In this document: positions 16,996 to 27,117 of the stretch, piece after piece | How the letters are laid out: every line of letters starts with the position of its first letter | Position numbering within the stretch: the first letter of the stretch is position 1 | From: an uncultured Bacillota bacterium | GTDB taxonomy: Bacteria; Bacillota; Clostridia; Christensenellales; Borkfalkiaceae | Assembly: GCA_949287815.1 (NCBI GenBank) | Contig: CASEHS010000008.1 | Location: 1-58,037 of the forward strand | Direction of reading: 5' to 3' | DNA length: 58,037 nt | Program-made: the position numbers and the translations under genes | Notes under the pieces: model-generated | The model's input: only the letters and a program-made list of their open reading frames with translations | Databases searched by the model: none | Told to the model about the DNA's origin: nothing

Positions 16996-19485
16996 TTATT
17001 TTGTGCTAAAACCTATTGCTAACCAAGCAAAACCTTTTCCGCCATAAGAACGTGCAGTAAATCCTGACGGACTTACTTTATCCCCTCTAACCCAACCATA
17101 CATATTTTCTATCTGGCCTGTATCAGAAGAATTTCCATAATATGTTGTAAATACAATCGGAGCCATTTGAAATTTTGCTCCTGTCGGGAAAGTAATATTT
17201 TCAAACAACGCAGATGAACCAGCGCTATCTTTTTTACCGTACACTATTGTCAGACGTCTTGTTGCGTTATACGGTATACGAAACCATTTTACATAAGTAG
17301 GTGATGCTGAAATATTGGCATAATCGTCTGTAATAGCGTTGAATACCCATTTCCAAGTAAACTTTGAATTTTCATATATAGGTAATGTTTTATCTTCCTC
17401 AGGTGCTCCTGAATTTGTAACTACTTGTTCCCAAGGATCGTTATTTGAATAATACGAATTCCAGTCATATACAAAATATCTGGTATCTGTACCAGCAGAA
17501 TTTATTCTAATTGAATAATAAAATGTAGCACGATTATTATCTTTTTTAATTCCCCAGAAATGACCTGTATTTTTAACCCCGTTTGGAATTAACAACGGAT
17601 ATTGATCTTTTCCAACATAAGCGTCTATAAATGAATTATCTTCCATTGCAGCAGCTAACTGATCCATTGTTGTAGTTGTTCCAAAAGAAGAATCAACATC
17701 AAGTACATCAAAATACATTTTAGCAAATGTGTCAGTCTTTTTTGCATATGTATCTGAAATTTTATTTCCGTCGCTATCATTTGTTGCAGCATCTGCTTCC
17801 GAAGCATGATTTGAAAAACCCACAGTAAGATCAGGATATGTACCAACTTTTTTTACATATGTATCAGCAATACTATCCCCGTTCCCATCATTGTCTGCTC
17901 TTGTTGAACGTGTTGCATAACCGACATTTAACCCTGCATAAGTACCGTTTTGTTTGGCATATGTAGAAACAATGGGATTCATATCTATATCATTTACTGC
18001 TGTATTTGCACTCGTGGCATGACCAACACTCATAGCGGCATATGTACCGTCAATTAATGCATAATCGCCTGCCTGCTGAGCATTGATATTTGTCCTTGCC
18101 TGTAATTTCTCAGCATCTGACAGTGACTGTTCTGTAAATTTGACAGCGACAGGGTCTGATCCCGCAGTTGCTGAGATCACATCATCTATGATCGTAATGT
18201 TACTTCCCGCAGTCAATGTCTTCTGATATTTTTCAGAAAGTTCGACTGCACCCGTTGCACCATCCACCGAAGTTACAGGATAAGGAGGCGGATTTTGCGC
18301 TGAATATTGCCGAACATTTTCGACCGCAGACAATCCAATCTGAGCCTTGGTTACTGTATGCGGATTATTTTTATCCGAAAGATGCTCGGATACTTTTGAA
18401 TCCGTCACTGCAAATTGTGTTTTTGTGACATACTTTTCAGAAAATAATGTTCCGTCCGCATCTTTCTGCGCTGTTTCCGCACTTGTCGCCTTTCCTACGC
18501 TCATTTGTGCATATGTCCCATTGACCTTTGCGTAATCAGAAAGGTCTAATCTTGTAGATCCGATATACTCATACTTTTTGCGATCGGGAACCCAGATATA
18601 TTCTTCGTAATAATCGGATTCGCTCTCCGTAGGCGACGCAATGAGATAAATAAACTTCGTACTTCCCTCTGTCGGAAGTTCCTCAAAGGAAGCATAATCG
18701 GTATTAGGTATAATACCCATTTCCGCATACTTTTTGGCAAGTTCCGCACTTGCCGCAGCGGCATCCGCTTGCGCTTTCACCAAATCTGCTCCGTCTTCCA
18801 AAACCTGTTTGAGGTTGTCCATATATGCCGTGGAAATCTGGTCAAAATCCACAACTTCTTCCCAAAACTCAGCATTTATCTCATTATCTGAAAAAGGCTG
18901 GTTCCCTTTATTATCGTCAACCTTTGAGCGTACAAAAGCGCCGTATTCTCTAGCATTTGCACAAAACACAAGTTCATTTGCACCGTAAACCGCCACTTCG
19001 TTCCACGCGTAAATAGAACGAGAACAATAACTGCCGTTGTGAAGTTCCTGAGAAAGAGCGGAAATACCGGAAAGTATACTTTCATAAATTGTTTGCGTAG
19101 GCGTTTCCGGCAAAACAGCTCCTGTACCCTTTTCCACCGTAAACGAAGAAGAACCGGTCGCTGTAATTACTCCTTCTTGCGCCGAATAAAAATAAAACTG
19201 TACGGAAACCACCCCATAATATCTCGTGATATTACTGGGCAAGGTGTAACTCCACCCCGAAAAAACACGTCCGTCCTCAGAAAACACCCCCTCTATTTCC
19301 TTTTGCGGAATCATGGCGACAAGCGGAGTATGTACACCGTTTGGCAGACAAAAAGCAAGAGTGACTGCACAATCAGCCGCAAAGGGCGCGACTAGGAAAA
19401 TATCGTTTGTATTTGCCGAACCCTGATAAACGTGCGAAGGTTGTGTTTTGACGATAGTACCGTCATTACCTGCAAAAAAAATCAT
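16996..19485 (-). CDS. Phage-type tail fibre / receptor-binding protein
   Basis: 829 residues from the ATG at 19485, chosen because AAGGAGG lies five bases before it; longer readings lack such a site. The N-terminus (IVKTQPSHVYQGSANTNDI) resembles BppU-type baseplate proteins. The middle has 4-5 imperfect repeats of about 35 residues built on YAKxNGTYAxMSVGxATSA and DxDGNxIxDTYxKK, typical of phage fibre shafts. The C-terminus ends FAWLAIGFSTK, like receptor-binding tips. No other phage structural, lysis, integrase or packaging gene is nearby. The region is AT-richer than its surroundings, which suggests transfer. Confidence 0.8.
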   Translation of the reverse strand: MIFFAGNDGTIVKTQPSHVYQGSANTNDIFLVAPFAADCAVTLAFCLPNGVHTPLVAMIPQKEIEGVFSEDGRVFSGWSYTLPSNITRYYGVVSVQFYFYSAQEGVITATGSSSFTVEKGTGAVLPETPTQTIYESILSGISALSQELHNGSYCSRSIYAWNEVAVYGANELVFCANAREYGAFVRSKVDDNKGNQPFSDNEINAEFWEEVVDFDQISTAYMDNLKQVLEDGADLVKAQADAAAASAELAKKYAEMGIIPNTDYASFEELPTEGSTKFIYLIASPTESESDYYEEYIWVPDRKKYEYIGSTRLDLSDYAKVNGTYAQMSVGKATSAETAQKDADGTLFSEKYVTKTQFAVTDSKVSEHLSDKNNPHTVTKAQIGLSAVENVRQYSAQNPPPYPVTSVDGATGAVELSEKYQKTLTAGSNITIIDDVISATAGSDPVAVKFTEQSLSDAEKLQARTNINAQQAGDYALIDGTYAAMSVGHATSANTAVNDIDMNPIVSTYAKQNGTYAGLNVGYATRSTRADNDGNGDSIADTYVKKVGTYPDLTVGFSNHASEADAATNDSDGNKISDTYAKKTDTFAKMYFDVLDVDSSFGTTTTMDQLAAAMEDNSFIDAYVGKDQYPLLIPNGVKNTGHFWGIKKDNNRATFYYSIRINSAGTDTRYFVYDWNSYYSNNDPWEQVVTNSGAPEEDKTLPIYENSKFTWKWVFNAITDDYANISASPTYVKWFRIPYNATRRLTIVYGKKDSAGSSALFENITFPTGAKFQMAPIVFTTYYGNSSDTGQIENMYGWVRGDKVSPSGFTARSYGGKGFAWLAIGFSTK

Positions 19486-19732
19486 TTTTTCCTCCTTGCG
19501 TTTCGGTTTCTGCGGCACGGTGCGGAACAACAAAACGCTTTTTTAATCATTATAAACGGCTTTTAGCTAAAAACAAAGCCTGACTGCCAGCAAGAAACCA
19601 CAAAAGTAACTGCTTTTGTCAATTCAATTATAATGAACATATAGCGCTTTTCCTCTAAAAAATATCAAACTTGCTTTTTAATTGTTTTTCTTTATTAAAA
19701 ACTTACTTTGTATATCAATTTTTAAACTTAAA

Positions 19733-19762
19733 AAGCCCTTGCGCAATTTTGCGCAAGGGCTT
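19733..19762 (-). terminator. tpiA intrinsic terminator
   Basis: AAGCCCTTGCGCAA / TTGCGCAAGGGCTT, 14-bp perfect stem with a two-base loop, followed on the minus strand by TTTTTAAGTTT. About 35 bases past the tpiA stop. Confidence 0.9.
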
Positions 19763-19798
19763 AATTTATCTGACCTATATCATCGATCAATTATTATG

Positions 19799-20545
19799 TT
19801 ATTTATTATAGTTGACGATAATAGAAAATTCTTCCGCTTTCAGAGAAGCTCCGCCGATCAGTCCGCCGTCGATTTCAGGCATAGCCATAAGTTCTTTGCA
19901 GTTCTTGGCATTCATGCTTCCGCCGTACTGAATGCGTACTTTTTCCGCGCACTTCGGGCAGAAAACTTCCGCACAAGTTTTACGGATAAACGCGATCGTT
20001 TCATTTGCCTGCTCAGCCGTTGCGGTTTTACCAGTTCCGATCGCCCAGACAGGCTCATAAGCAATGACGATAGAAGAAACATCTTCCAATCCTTTTAAGC
20101 CCTCTCTGATCTGTACATCGAGTACCTGCTCGGTCTTGCCCGTCTCGCGCTCTTCAAGGCTCTCACCCACGCAGACGATCGGAGTAAGTCCTGCCGCCAG
20201 CGCTGCGTGCATACGCTTGTTTACTGTTTCATCTGTTTCACCGAAATACTGTCTTCTTTCGCTATGACCGATGATGACATACTCTACACCGAACTCTTTG
20301 AGCATCGCCGCAGAAATTTCTCCCGTATAAGCACCTTTTTCCGCAAAGTGTACGTTCTGCGCGCCAAGGTGAATATTGCTTCCTTTAACAGCTTCTGCCG
20401 CCGCGGGGATGTCCGTAAAAGGCACACAAGCAACGACGTCGCAATCCGCATCTTTCACCAAGGGTTTGAGCGCTTCAAGAAGCTTTACGCCTTCCGAAGC
20501 GGTATTGTTCATTTTCCAGTTTCCTGCAATAATAGGCTTTCTCAT
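19799..20545 (-). CDS. tpiA: Triosephosphate isomerase
   Basis: 248 residues, usual length. It interconverts dihydroxyacetone phosphate and glyceraldehyde 3-phosphate. Catalytic lysine is in AGNWKMN near the N-terminus, the histidine in [13 protein letters not shown], the glutamate in [15 protein letters not shown], and the phosphate-binding loop is GLIGGASL. I use ATG at 20545 (preceded by AAGAGG); an upstream in-frame ATG at 20608 would add 21 residues that are not part of the enzyme. It follows pgk by about 110 bases and shares its transcript. Confidence 0.97.
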   Translation of the reverse strand: MRKPIIAGNWKMNNTASEGVKLLEALKPLVKDADCDVVACVPFTDIPAAAEAVKGSNIHLGAQNVHFAEKGAYTGEISAAMLKEFGVEYVIIGHSERRQYFGETDETVNKRMHAALAAGLTPIVCVGESLEERETGKTEQVLDVQIREGLKGLEDVSSIVIAYEPVWAIGTGKTATAEQANETIAFIRKTCAEVFCPKCAEKVRIQYGGSMNAKNCKELMAMPEIDGGLIGGASLKAEEFSIIVNYNK

Positions 20546-20653
20546 TTTTAACCTCTTAAAAATTTTTTCTTGATCTGTTGACAAAATTGTAAAATCTGTC
20601 TCTTTCAAAACATATAAATTCCGCCCGCCGCATACGGCAGGCGGAAATAAAAT

Positions 20654-21973
20654 TTATTCTTTATCGTTGAGGCATGCAATACCGGGCAGAACTTTTCCTT
20701 CAAAAAGTTCAAGCGATGCGCCGCCACCCGTGGAAATATGCGTCATTTTATCAGCAAAACCAAGCTGCTGTACAGCCGCTGCGCTGTCGCCGCCGCCGAT
20801 AATTGTCGTAGCGCCGCTTGCTTCTGCCATTGCTTCCGCAATCGCGATCGTTCCTTTTGCCAGCGTAGGATTTTCAAATACGCCCATAGGTCCGTTCCAG
20901 ATGACCGTCTTTGCGCCCTTGATCGCGTCAGCAAACAATTTTCTTGTCTCTTCGCCGATATCCAAGCCTTCCATATCCGCAGGAATTGCGCTAACTTTGA
21001 CCGTCTTTACCTCGATAGGTGCATCGATGGGATTCGGGAAATCTTTCGCGATCACAGTATCTACGGGCAGAAGAAGTTTTTTGCCCATATCTTTTGCTTT
21101 CTGCATCATATCTTTGCAGTAGCCGAGTTTTTCGTCGTCAACGAGCGATTTACCGATTTCATATCCTTCCGCTTTCAGGAAAGTATATGCCATACCGCCG
21201 CCGATGATCAATGTGTCGCATTTATTGAGAAGATTGGAAATAACATTGAGTTTATCCGCAACTTTTGCACCGCCGAGTACCGCAACAAACGGACGTACGG
21301 GATGTTCAAGACTGTCTGCCATAACTTCGAGCTCTTTCTGGATCAAGAATCCGCAAACAGCTGTTTTTACAAAACCGTATTCCACGATCGCCGCCGTAGA
21401 TGCGTGAGAACGGTGTGCCGTACCGAACGCATCGTTCACATATACGTCGCAATAGGAAGCAAGTTTTTTGCAGAACGCCTCGTCTCTTCCCTCTTCACCT
21501 GCATAGAAACGAAGGTTTTCCAAAAGAACACATTCGCCTTCTTTGCAAGCCGCAACTTTTGCTTCCGCATCCGGACCGATAACATCTGCAGCAAATGCCA
21601 CTTTATTATCGAGAAGCTGATTGAGCCTGTCCGCAACCGGTTTGAGCGTCAGTTTTACAGGATCGTTTTTCTTTGCCTTTTCAATATATTCAGCCGTTGC
21701 TTTCGCCTGCTCTTCTGCAGGAAGTGCCTCTACCGCTTTCTTTTCTTTCTTGTTGAGTTTGACTTTCTCATCAAAAACATTGTGAGGCTTACCCATATGA
21801 GAACAGAGGATGACTTTCGCGCCCTGATCCATCAGATATTTGATTGTGGGCAAAGCACCCATAATACGATTCTCGTCAGTAATTTTTCCGTCCTTCATGG
21901 GAACGTTGAAATCACAACGAACGAGTACTCTTTTACCTTTTACCTCGACATCGGTTACAGACTTTTTGTTCAT
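20654..21973 (-). CDS. pgk: Phosphoglycerate kinase with N-domain insertion
   Basis: 439 residues against roughly 395 for most bacterial PGKs. It catalyses the ATP-forming step from 1,3-bisphosphoglycerate. Substrate and nucleotide motifs are intact: [53 protein letters not shown] and [11 protein letters not shown]. The extra length is one lysine/glutamate-rich helical insert at about residues 65-107 ([18 protein letters not shown] onward) between GKP and LKPVADRL, where other PGKs have a short loop. It begins a pgk-tpiA transcript from the promoter at 22010-22038. Confidence 0.97.
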   Translation of the reverse strand: MNKKSVTDVEVKGKRVLVRCDFNVPMKDGKITDENRIMGALPTIKYLMDQGAKVILCSHMGKPHNVFDEKVKLNKKEKKAVEALPAEEQAKATAEYIEKAKKNDPVKLTLKPVADRLNQLLDNKVAFAADVIGPDAEAKVAACKEGECVLLENLRFYAGEEGRDEAFCKKLASYCDVYVNDAFGTAHRSHASTAAIVEYGFVKTAVCGFLIQKELEVMADSLEHPVRPFVAVLGGAKVADKLNVISNLLNKCDTLIIGGGMAYTFLKAEGYEIGKSLVDDEKLGYCKDMMQKAKDMGKKLLLPVDTVIAKDFPNPIDAPIEVKTVKVSAIPADMEGLDIGEETRKLFADAIKGAKTVIWNGPMGVFENPTLAKGTIAIAEAMAEASGATTIIGGGDSAAAVQQLGFADKMTHISTGGGASLELFEGKVLPGIACLNDKE

Positions 21974-22009
21974 AACGCAATCTCCTTGATTTTTCTTTTT
22001 CCTCTTATA

Positions 22010-22038
22010 ATGATATACTTTTTTTAAATTTTTGTCAA
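22010..22038 (-). promoter_or_regulatory. pgk-tpiA promoter
   Basis: TTGACA (22033-22038), 17-base spacer, TATCAT (22010-22015) on the minus strand, about 40 bases before the pgk ATG, which has AAGGAG upstream. Confidence 0.75.
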
Positions 22039-22089
22039 TGATTTGGCTTCATCTAATTGGATTTATCAGCAAATCCGAACCTGTAAAAA

Positions 22090-22578
22090 TTACTTTTTAT
22101 GTGTAAGCGCACCTTCCCTCACGCCGCTCGAATATCCGTTTTGCCGCCATGCTTCATAAACAGCCACCGCCACGGAATTGGAAAGGTTCAAAGAGCGTAT
22201 TTCGCCTGCCATCGGGAGTCGCACGCAATGATCATAGTGCGCTTCGAGTAAAGATTCGGGCAAGCCTTTCGTTTCTTTTCCGAATACAAGAAAATCACCC
22301 TCTTTATAAGCAACATCGCTGTGCGTATTTTTTGCTTTTGTAGTGAAAAAGTAAAAATTGGAATTCTGAAAAGCAGAAAAAACTTCGTCTATGGAATCAT
22401 AATAGCGGATATCTACAAAATGCCAATAATCCAGTCCTGCCCGCTTCAAATATTTATCCGAAACCTCAAAACCGAGAGGCCTTACTAAATGAAGCCTGCA
22501 ACCGGTAGCCGCACAGGTTCGTACAATATTGCCCGTATTTTGCGGAATTTCAGGCTCAACAAGAACAATATTAAACAT
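22090..22578 (-). CDS. trmL: tRNA (cytidine/uridine-34 2'-O)-methyltransferase TrmL
   Basis: 162-residue SPOUT methyltransferase, the short TrmL/YibK type. It begins FNIVLVEPEIPQNTGNIVRTCAATG, has the FGKETKGLP segment and ends with RSLNLSNSVAVAVYEAWRQ, the knot region that binds SAM. TrmL methylates the 2'-hydroxyl of the wobble nucleotide in tRNA-Leu. It lies upstream of pgk on the same strand, but a separate pgk promoter sits between them. Confidence 0.93.
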   Translation of the reverse strand: MFNIVLVEPEIPQNTGNIVRTCAATGCRLHLVRPLGFEVSDKYLKRAGLDYWHFVDIRYYDSIDEVFSAFQNSNFYFFTTKAKNTHSDVAYKEGDFLVFGKETKGLPESLLEAHYDHCVRLPMAGEIRSLNLSNSVAVAVYEAWRQNGYSSGVREGALTHKK

Positions 22579-22683
22579 AAATTTACCTCAAAGAAAAATA
22601 TAAATATATGTAAAACAAATCCGCATTTTTTATCAGTCAACAACTGAATAAAGTGCGTTTTTTTTGATTTTTTTCAAAAAAAC

Positions 22684-22712
22684 TTGACTTTACCTATGAA
22701 AATCACTATAAT
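22684..22712 (+). promoter_or_regulatory. Orphan plus-strand promoter
   Basis: TTGACT (22684-22689), 17-base spacer, perfect TATAAT (22707-22712). No protein gene follows on this strand before 26050, and valS runs the other way. Confidence 0.7.
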
Positions 22713-22718
22713 ATATTT

Positions 22719-22856
22719 AATAATTTACTTAAAAAAATTTTGTATTTTGTTGTTGACAAAATACTGGTTTTTTTCAATCAGATCACTCTCACTACCCATA
22801 TTTTTTCTCATTTGTTTTAGGAGAACGGCCCGCCGCAAGGCAGGCCGTTCTTCTTA
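22719..22856 (+). ncRNA. Candidate small RNA of unknown family
   Basis: Expected transcript from the promoter at 22684-22712. It passes an AT-rich hairpin GTATTTTG/CAAAATAC (22742-22749 with 22757-22764) followed by seven T, then a GC-rich hairpin AGAACGGCC/GGCCGTTCT (22822-22830 with 22843-22851) whose inner part closes as GCC-GCAA-GGC with a GNRA-type loop, then TCTTAT. There is no start codon with a ribosome site in between. It would be roughly 55 or 135 nt depending on which hairpin terminates. Confidence 0.4.
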
Positions 22857-23111
22857 TCTGATTTATAAACTCATCATAACAGAACGACAATTAACGATCT
22901 TTATTTCTTCATAAAAATAACATTATTCTCTGATGATTTTATTTTACTTTCTAAACATGACAACCACATTCAACACTTCTCCGAAATTTGTTGAACATAT
23001 ACTTCCCCTTAAACCTACTAGCTTTATTTTATCATGAAAAATATTAACAGTCAACACTTTTTTATTTTTACCTGCCGCCTTAAAAACAAATAAATCCACT
23101 TTTTATTACAG

Positions 23112-23156
23112 AAATACAGGCATCTTTGAAAGGTATTTTCAAAGATGCCTGTATTT
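23112..23156 (-). terminator. valS terminator, 20-bp perfect hairpin
   Basis: AAATACAGGCATCTTTGAAA and its exact complement separated by five bases, 32 bases past the valS stop. Symmetrical A/T ends allow use in both directions. Confidence 0.85.
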
Positions 23157-23187
23157 AAAATTTCAGAAATTTCGTTTTCATTCACTC

Positions 23188-25809
23188 TCAGAATTCTTTG
23201 AGCTGCTGTTCGATCTTCTGTTTCATTTCAATAAACTTTTCCAGCTTTTCGCGTTCTGCTTCCACGAGGTTTTTCGGAGCTTTATCGATAAATCCGCGGT
23301 TATGCAATTTGCCGTCTGCCCTGCCGATCTCACCGATGACTCTTTCCAGTTCCTTTTCAAGCCTTTCTTTTTCCTTGGCAAGGTCAACCATCTCGCCGAG
23401 CGGTATACACACCGTACAGATCTCCGTGATCTGTGTAAGTGTTTTCTCTTCAAAAGTTGCGGTATCTGCAAAACAGATTTCGCTTGCACCTGCAAGTTTT
23501 GCTATGCACGCAGCATTAGATGAAATAAGTCGCTTATTCTGTTGAGTCACGACATAAACTTTAACTTTCTTTGCAGGAGGGCAGCCGACAGAAGTTTTCA
23601 TGTTACGGATACTCTTGATCACATCCATCACTCCTTCAAACGCTTTTGCTTCCTTTTTATAGGAAAGTTTCGCATTATAACGAGGGAACTCGGAAACCAT
23701 TATGCTTCCGCTTGTTGTCGGCAAATTCTGATAAATTTCCTCTGTAATAAACGGTACAAAAGGATGCAAAAGTTTGAGCGCATTTTCAAGCACAAAACAA
23801 AGCACCGAAAGTGTAGCCGATTTTTTCGCCGCATCGTCGCCGTACAGCGATGATTTGCAAAGTTCTATATACCAGTCGCAGAAGTCGCTCCACATAAAGT
23901 CGTAAAGCGTTCCTGCCGCAATACCCAGTTCAAATTTACCCATATTAAGGGTCACTTCTTTGATACAGCTTTCCAACCTGCTTATGATCCACTTATCCGA
24001 AGTCGAAAGCTTTACCTGATCGATCGGAAGAATTTCCTGCCCTTCCGTATTCATGATCACAAAACGGGACGCATTCCAGATCTTGTTCATGAAATTGCGC
24101 ATTGCTTCTACTTTGGCGCGGCTGTAACGGCTGTCGTTACCGGGTGCAACGCCCGAGATAAGCGCAAAACGCAAAGAATCGGCGCCGTATTCATCGATTA
24201 CTTCCAAAGGATCAATACCGTTACCGAGCGATTTGGACATTTTCCTGCCCTGCTCGTCTCTGACGATACCGTGCAGCAATACATCACGGAAAGGCACTTT
24301 TTTCGTATGCTCTATACCCGAGAAAATCATGCGGGCGACCCAGAAGAAAATGATGTCGTAACCGCAGGAAAGTACGTCCGTCGGGTAGAAATAGTTGAAA
24401 TCTTCGGTACGGTCGGGAAATCCGAGCGTCGAGAACGGCCAAAGCGCGGATGAGAACCAGGTATCGAGAACGTCTTCATCCTGTTTGAGGTTTGCCGAGC
24501 CGCAATGCGGGCAAACCGTAGGATCCGTTTTGGATACGATCACTTCCCCGCAGTCCTGACAGTCCCATACGGGAATACGATGTCCCCACCAGAGTTGTCT
24601 GGAAATACACCAGTCTTTGATGCCTTCCATCCAGTTATAATAAATTTTAGAGAACCTGTCGGGCGTGAAATTAATCTTATTTCTGACCACAGCGTCTATC
24701 GCAGGTTTTGCGAGCGGCTGCATTTTCACAAACCACTGCTTGGATACGATAGGCTCTACCGTGCTCTTACAGCGGTAACAATGCCCTACGTTATGCGAAT
24801 GAGGCTCTATCTTGACGAGCGCGCCGCACGCTTTGAGATCTTCAACGATCTTTTCGCGGGCAACAAATCTGTCCAATCCCTCATATTTTCCGGCATTCGC
24901 ATTCATCGTGCCATCATCGTTCATGACCCGCACGACTTCAAGGTTATGGCGAAGCCCCACTTCAAAGTCGTTAGGATCGTGTGCAGGCGTGATTTTAACC
25001 GCGCCGCTTCCGAATTCCATATCTACGTATTCATCGGCAACGACGGGAATTTCTCTGCCGACAAGGGGCAGAACAAGCGTCTTGCCTACAAGATTGGTAT
25101 ATCTTTTATCTTTGGGATTGACTGCGACAGCCGTATCGCCGAGCATCGTTTCGGGACGGGTCGTCGCAACCGTAATGGATTCGTCGCTGTCCTTTACAGG
25201 ATATTTGAGATGCCAGAAGAAAGACGCATCTTCACTGTATTCCACTTCCGCATCCGACAATGCGGTCTTACAACCGGGACACCAGTTGATAATTCTGTCG
25301 CCCCTGTAAATCAGTCCCTTTTCATAGAGATTTACGAATACTTCACGCACCGCTTTGGAACAACGCTCGTCCATTGTGAATGCGAGCCTTGACCAGTCAC
25401 AGGAAACACCCATCTTTTTGAGCTGCTCCACGATCCTGCCGCCGTATTTTTCTTTCCAGTTCCAGGCACGACGCAAAAACTCCTGTCTTCCGACGTCCTG
25501 CTTGGTCAAACCTTCTTTTTTCATTTCTTCCACGATCTTGACTTCCGTAGCAATGGACGCATGGTCGCAACCGGGAAGATACAGAGCTGAATACCCCTGC
25601 ATTCTCTTGAAACGGATCAGAATATCGATGATCGTATTGTCGAGCGCATGGCCGAGATGTAACTGTCCCGTTATGTTCGGAGGCGGAATAACGATCGTAA
25701 ACGGAATTTTGGACGGATCCGCTTCCGCGCGGAAATAGTTTTTATCCACCCAATCGGCATAAAGCCTGTCCTCGAAATCTTTAGGATTGTAAGTCTTTTG
25801 CATTTCCAT
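23188..25809 (-). CDS. valS: Valyl-tRNA synthetase
   Basis: 873 residues, full length. Charges tRNA-Val. The class I signatures are [17 protein letters not shown] near residue 43 and [11 protein letters not shown] around residue 520; the editing domain carries [10 protein letters not shown], and the C-terminal ~70 residues form the usual coiled-coil arm ([19 protein letters not shown]). I take ATG at 25809; the upstream GTG at 25824 lies within the purine-rich ribosome site. A strong promoter is 96 bases upstream; the leader is too short for a T-box. Confidence 0.98.
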   Translation of the reverse strand: MEMQKTYNPKDFEDRLYADWVDKNYFRAEADPSKIPFTIVIPPPNITGQLHLGHALDNTIIDILIRFKRMQGYSALYLPGCDHASIATEVKIVEEMKKEGLTKQDVGRQEFLRRAWNWKEKYGGRIVEQLKKMGVSCDWSRLAFTMDERCSKAVREVFVNLYEKGLIYRGDRIINWCPGCKTALSDAEVEYSEDASFFWHLKYPVKDSDESITVATTRPETMLGDTAVAVNPKDKRYTNLVGKTLVLPLVGREIPVVADEYVDMEFGSGAVKITPAHDPNDFEVGLRHNLEVVRVMNDDGTMNANAGKYEGLDRFVAREKIVEDLKACGALVKIEPHSHNVGHCYRCKSTVEPIVSKQWFVKMQPLAKPAIDAVVRNKINFTPDRFSKIYYNWMEGIKDWCISRQLWWGHRIPVWDCQDCGEVIVSKTDPTVCPHCGSANLKQDEDVLDTWFSSALWPFSTLGFPDRTEDFNYFYPTDVLSCGYDIIFFWVARMIFSGIEHTKKVPFRDVLLHGIVRDEQGRKMSKSLGNGIDPLEVIDEYGADSLRFALISGVAPGNDSRYSRAKVEAMRNFMNKIWNASRFVIMNTEGQEILPIDQVKLSTSDKWIISRLESCIKEVTLNMGKFELGIAAGTLYDFMWSDFCDWYIELCKSSLYGDDAAKKSATLSVLCFVLENALKLLHPFVPFITEEIYQNLPTTSGSIMVSEFPRYNAKLSYKKEAKAFEGVMDVIKSIRNMKTSVGCPPAKKVKVYVVTQQNKRLISSNAACIAKLAGASEICFADTATFEEKTLTQITEICTVCIPLGEMVDLAKEKERLEKELERVIGEIGRADGKLHNRGFIDKAPKNLVEAEREKLEKFIEMKQKIEQQLKEF

Positions 25810-25904
25810 AATCGCACCCCCCACCCGCTCACTTCGGATGGCATTTATTTTTGTTCCGTCTGCCTGAAAAATCTTTCCGACACACTTAAACTGTGATGAA
25901 AATT

Positions 25905-25933
25905 ATTATAAACAATCCCCGCCGACTTGTCAA
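25905..25933 (-). promoter_or_regulatory. valS promoter
   Basis: TTGACA (25928-25933), 17-base spacer, TATAAT (25905-25910) on the minus strand: a full consensus match. Confidence 0.85.
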
Positions 25934-26049
25934 TTAAAAACACCCTTCAATCAATTACTCGGCCCTGTTCTGCAATGAAAAATACTGTCAAAAGTATGCG
26001 CTGCGGCATACGATATAGTATTCTCAAAATCTAAACTAAGGAGAACTCA

Positions 26050-27057
26050 ATGAAAAAAATTATTACAGCTGTACTAAGCTTCACTTTTGCCATTCTTACC
26101 CTTTCTGCCTGCGCCAAAGACGAAGGCGGATTGAAAAAAGTACGCATCAGCGAAGTTACTCATTCTATTTTTTATGCGCCGATGTATCTTGCAGATGCGC
26201 TCGGCTACTTTGAAGAAGAAGGCCTCAATGTCGAACTGACCAATGCAGGCGGCGCAGACGCCGTCATGGCGGCGGTTCTTTCGGGCGGTGCGGATATAGG
26301 TTTCTGCGGTCCTGAGGCGGCATTATACGTTCATATCGGCGGTAGCAGCAATGCTCCGATCGTATTCGGACAACTGACAAAGCGAGACGGGTCTTTCCTT
26401 GTTTCCCGCGTTGATGAAAAAGAGACGTTCACATGGGCGTCCCTTGAAGGCAAAGAGATCCTTGCCGGAAGAAAAGGCGGCGTGCCTGCCATGACTTTTG
26501 AATACATCCTCAATGAAAACGGACTCTATGACGGCGAAAACGTAAACATGAACTATGACGTAAACTTCAATTATATGACCGCAGCATTTGAAGCGGGAAC
26601 GGCGGATTACTGCACAATGTTCGAACCTGTCGCTTCCGAATATGAAAAAGCGGGAAAAGGTTATGTAGTCGCATCCGTCGGTGAAGCGTCGGGTGAAGTC
26701 CCCTATACCTGCTATATCGCGCGTGAAAATTATCTCAGTAAAAACTCAGAAACCGCGGAAGGCGTTCTGCGTGCCGTAATGCGCGGCATACGCTATCTCG
26801 ATGAAAACACATCGGCAGACGCTGCGAAATTACTTGCGCCCTATTTCGACGGAACAAGCGAGGAGTCGATAGCCGTATCTCTCGACAGCTATAAGGCGAT
26901 CGACGCATGGCAGAAAGATATGACGATGACAAGCGACGCATTTAACCGTTTACAGGATATCATCGACAATGCCGGAGAACTGGAAAAACGCGTTGAATTT
27001 GAAAAACTTACCGATACTTCGATCGTTAAAAAAGTATACGAAGAAGTATACGCATAA
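26050..27057 (+). CDS. ABC transporter substrate-binding lipoprotein (NitT/TauT family)
   Basis: 335 residues. A lipoprotein signal (KKIITAVLSFTFAILTLSAC, lipobox LSAC with Cys21) anchors it outside the membrane. The mature part reads FYAPMYLADALGYFEEEGLNVEL and GGADAVMAAVLSGGADIGF, the hallmark of SsuA/TauA/ThiY-like binding proteins. The ligand is not evident: this family takes sulfonates, nitrate, pyrimidines and other small organics, and no pathway gene or riboswitch lies next to it. AAGGAG precedes the start. A small inverted repeat GTATGC/GCATAC (25994-26011) lies upstream. Confidence 0.92.
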   Translation: MKKIITAVLSFTFAILTLSACAKDEGGLKKVRISEVTHSIFYAPMYLADALGYFEEEGLNVELTNAGGADAVMAAVLSGGADIGFCGPEAALYVHIGGSSNAPIVFGQLTKRDGSFLVSRVDEKETFTWASLEGKEILAGRKGGVPAMTFEYILNENGLYDGENVNMNYDVNFNYMTAAFEAGTADYCTMFEPVASEYEKAGKGYVVASVGEASGEVPYTCYIARENYLSKNSETAEGVLRAVMRGIRYLDENTSADAAKLLAPYFDGTSEESIAVSLDSYKAIDAWQKDMTMTSDAFNRLQDIIDNAGELEKRVEFEKLTDTSIVKKVYEEVYA

Positions 27058-27117
27058 CTCACCAACAAACCAACTAAACGGAAAAACCTCCGCTTTGTGC
27101 GGAGGAGGAGAAATAAT

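Larger units (their letters stand above)
22579..23187. other. Gene-free AT-rich interval between trmL and valS
   Basis: About 600 bases without a credible protein gene. It contains a consensus plus-strand promoter, two hairpins that could end a short transcript, and the valS terminator, all listed separately. The part from about 22860 to 23100 shows nothing that I recognise. Confidence 0.7.

Noticed and set aside
16625-19485. Diversity-generating retroelement acting on the tail fibre
   Set aside because: No reverse transcriptase or template repeat in the window; the repeats are protein-level shaft repeats.
20738-22027. 429-codon open frame antisense to pgk
   Set aside because: By-product of codon usage in pgk; no recognisable protein features.
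22684-22914. Small hydrophobic protein encoded in the trmL-valS gap
   Set aside because: The start codon overlaps the promoter and the frame runs through both hairpins; no ribosome site.
25810-25905. T-box riboswitch before valS
   Set aside because: The leader is about 95 bases, too short for specifier and antiterminator stems, and the conserved T-box sequence is absent despite a GGGTGG string.
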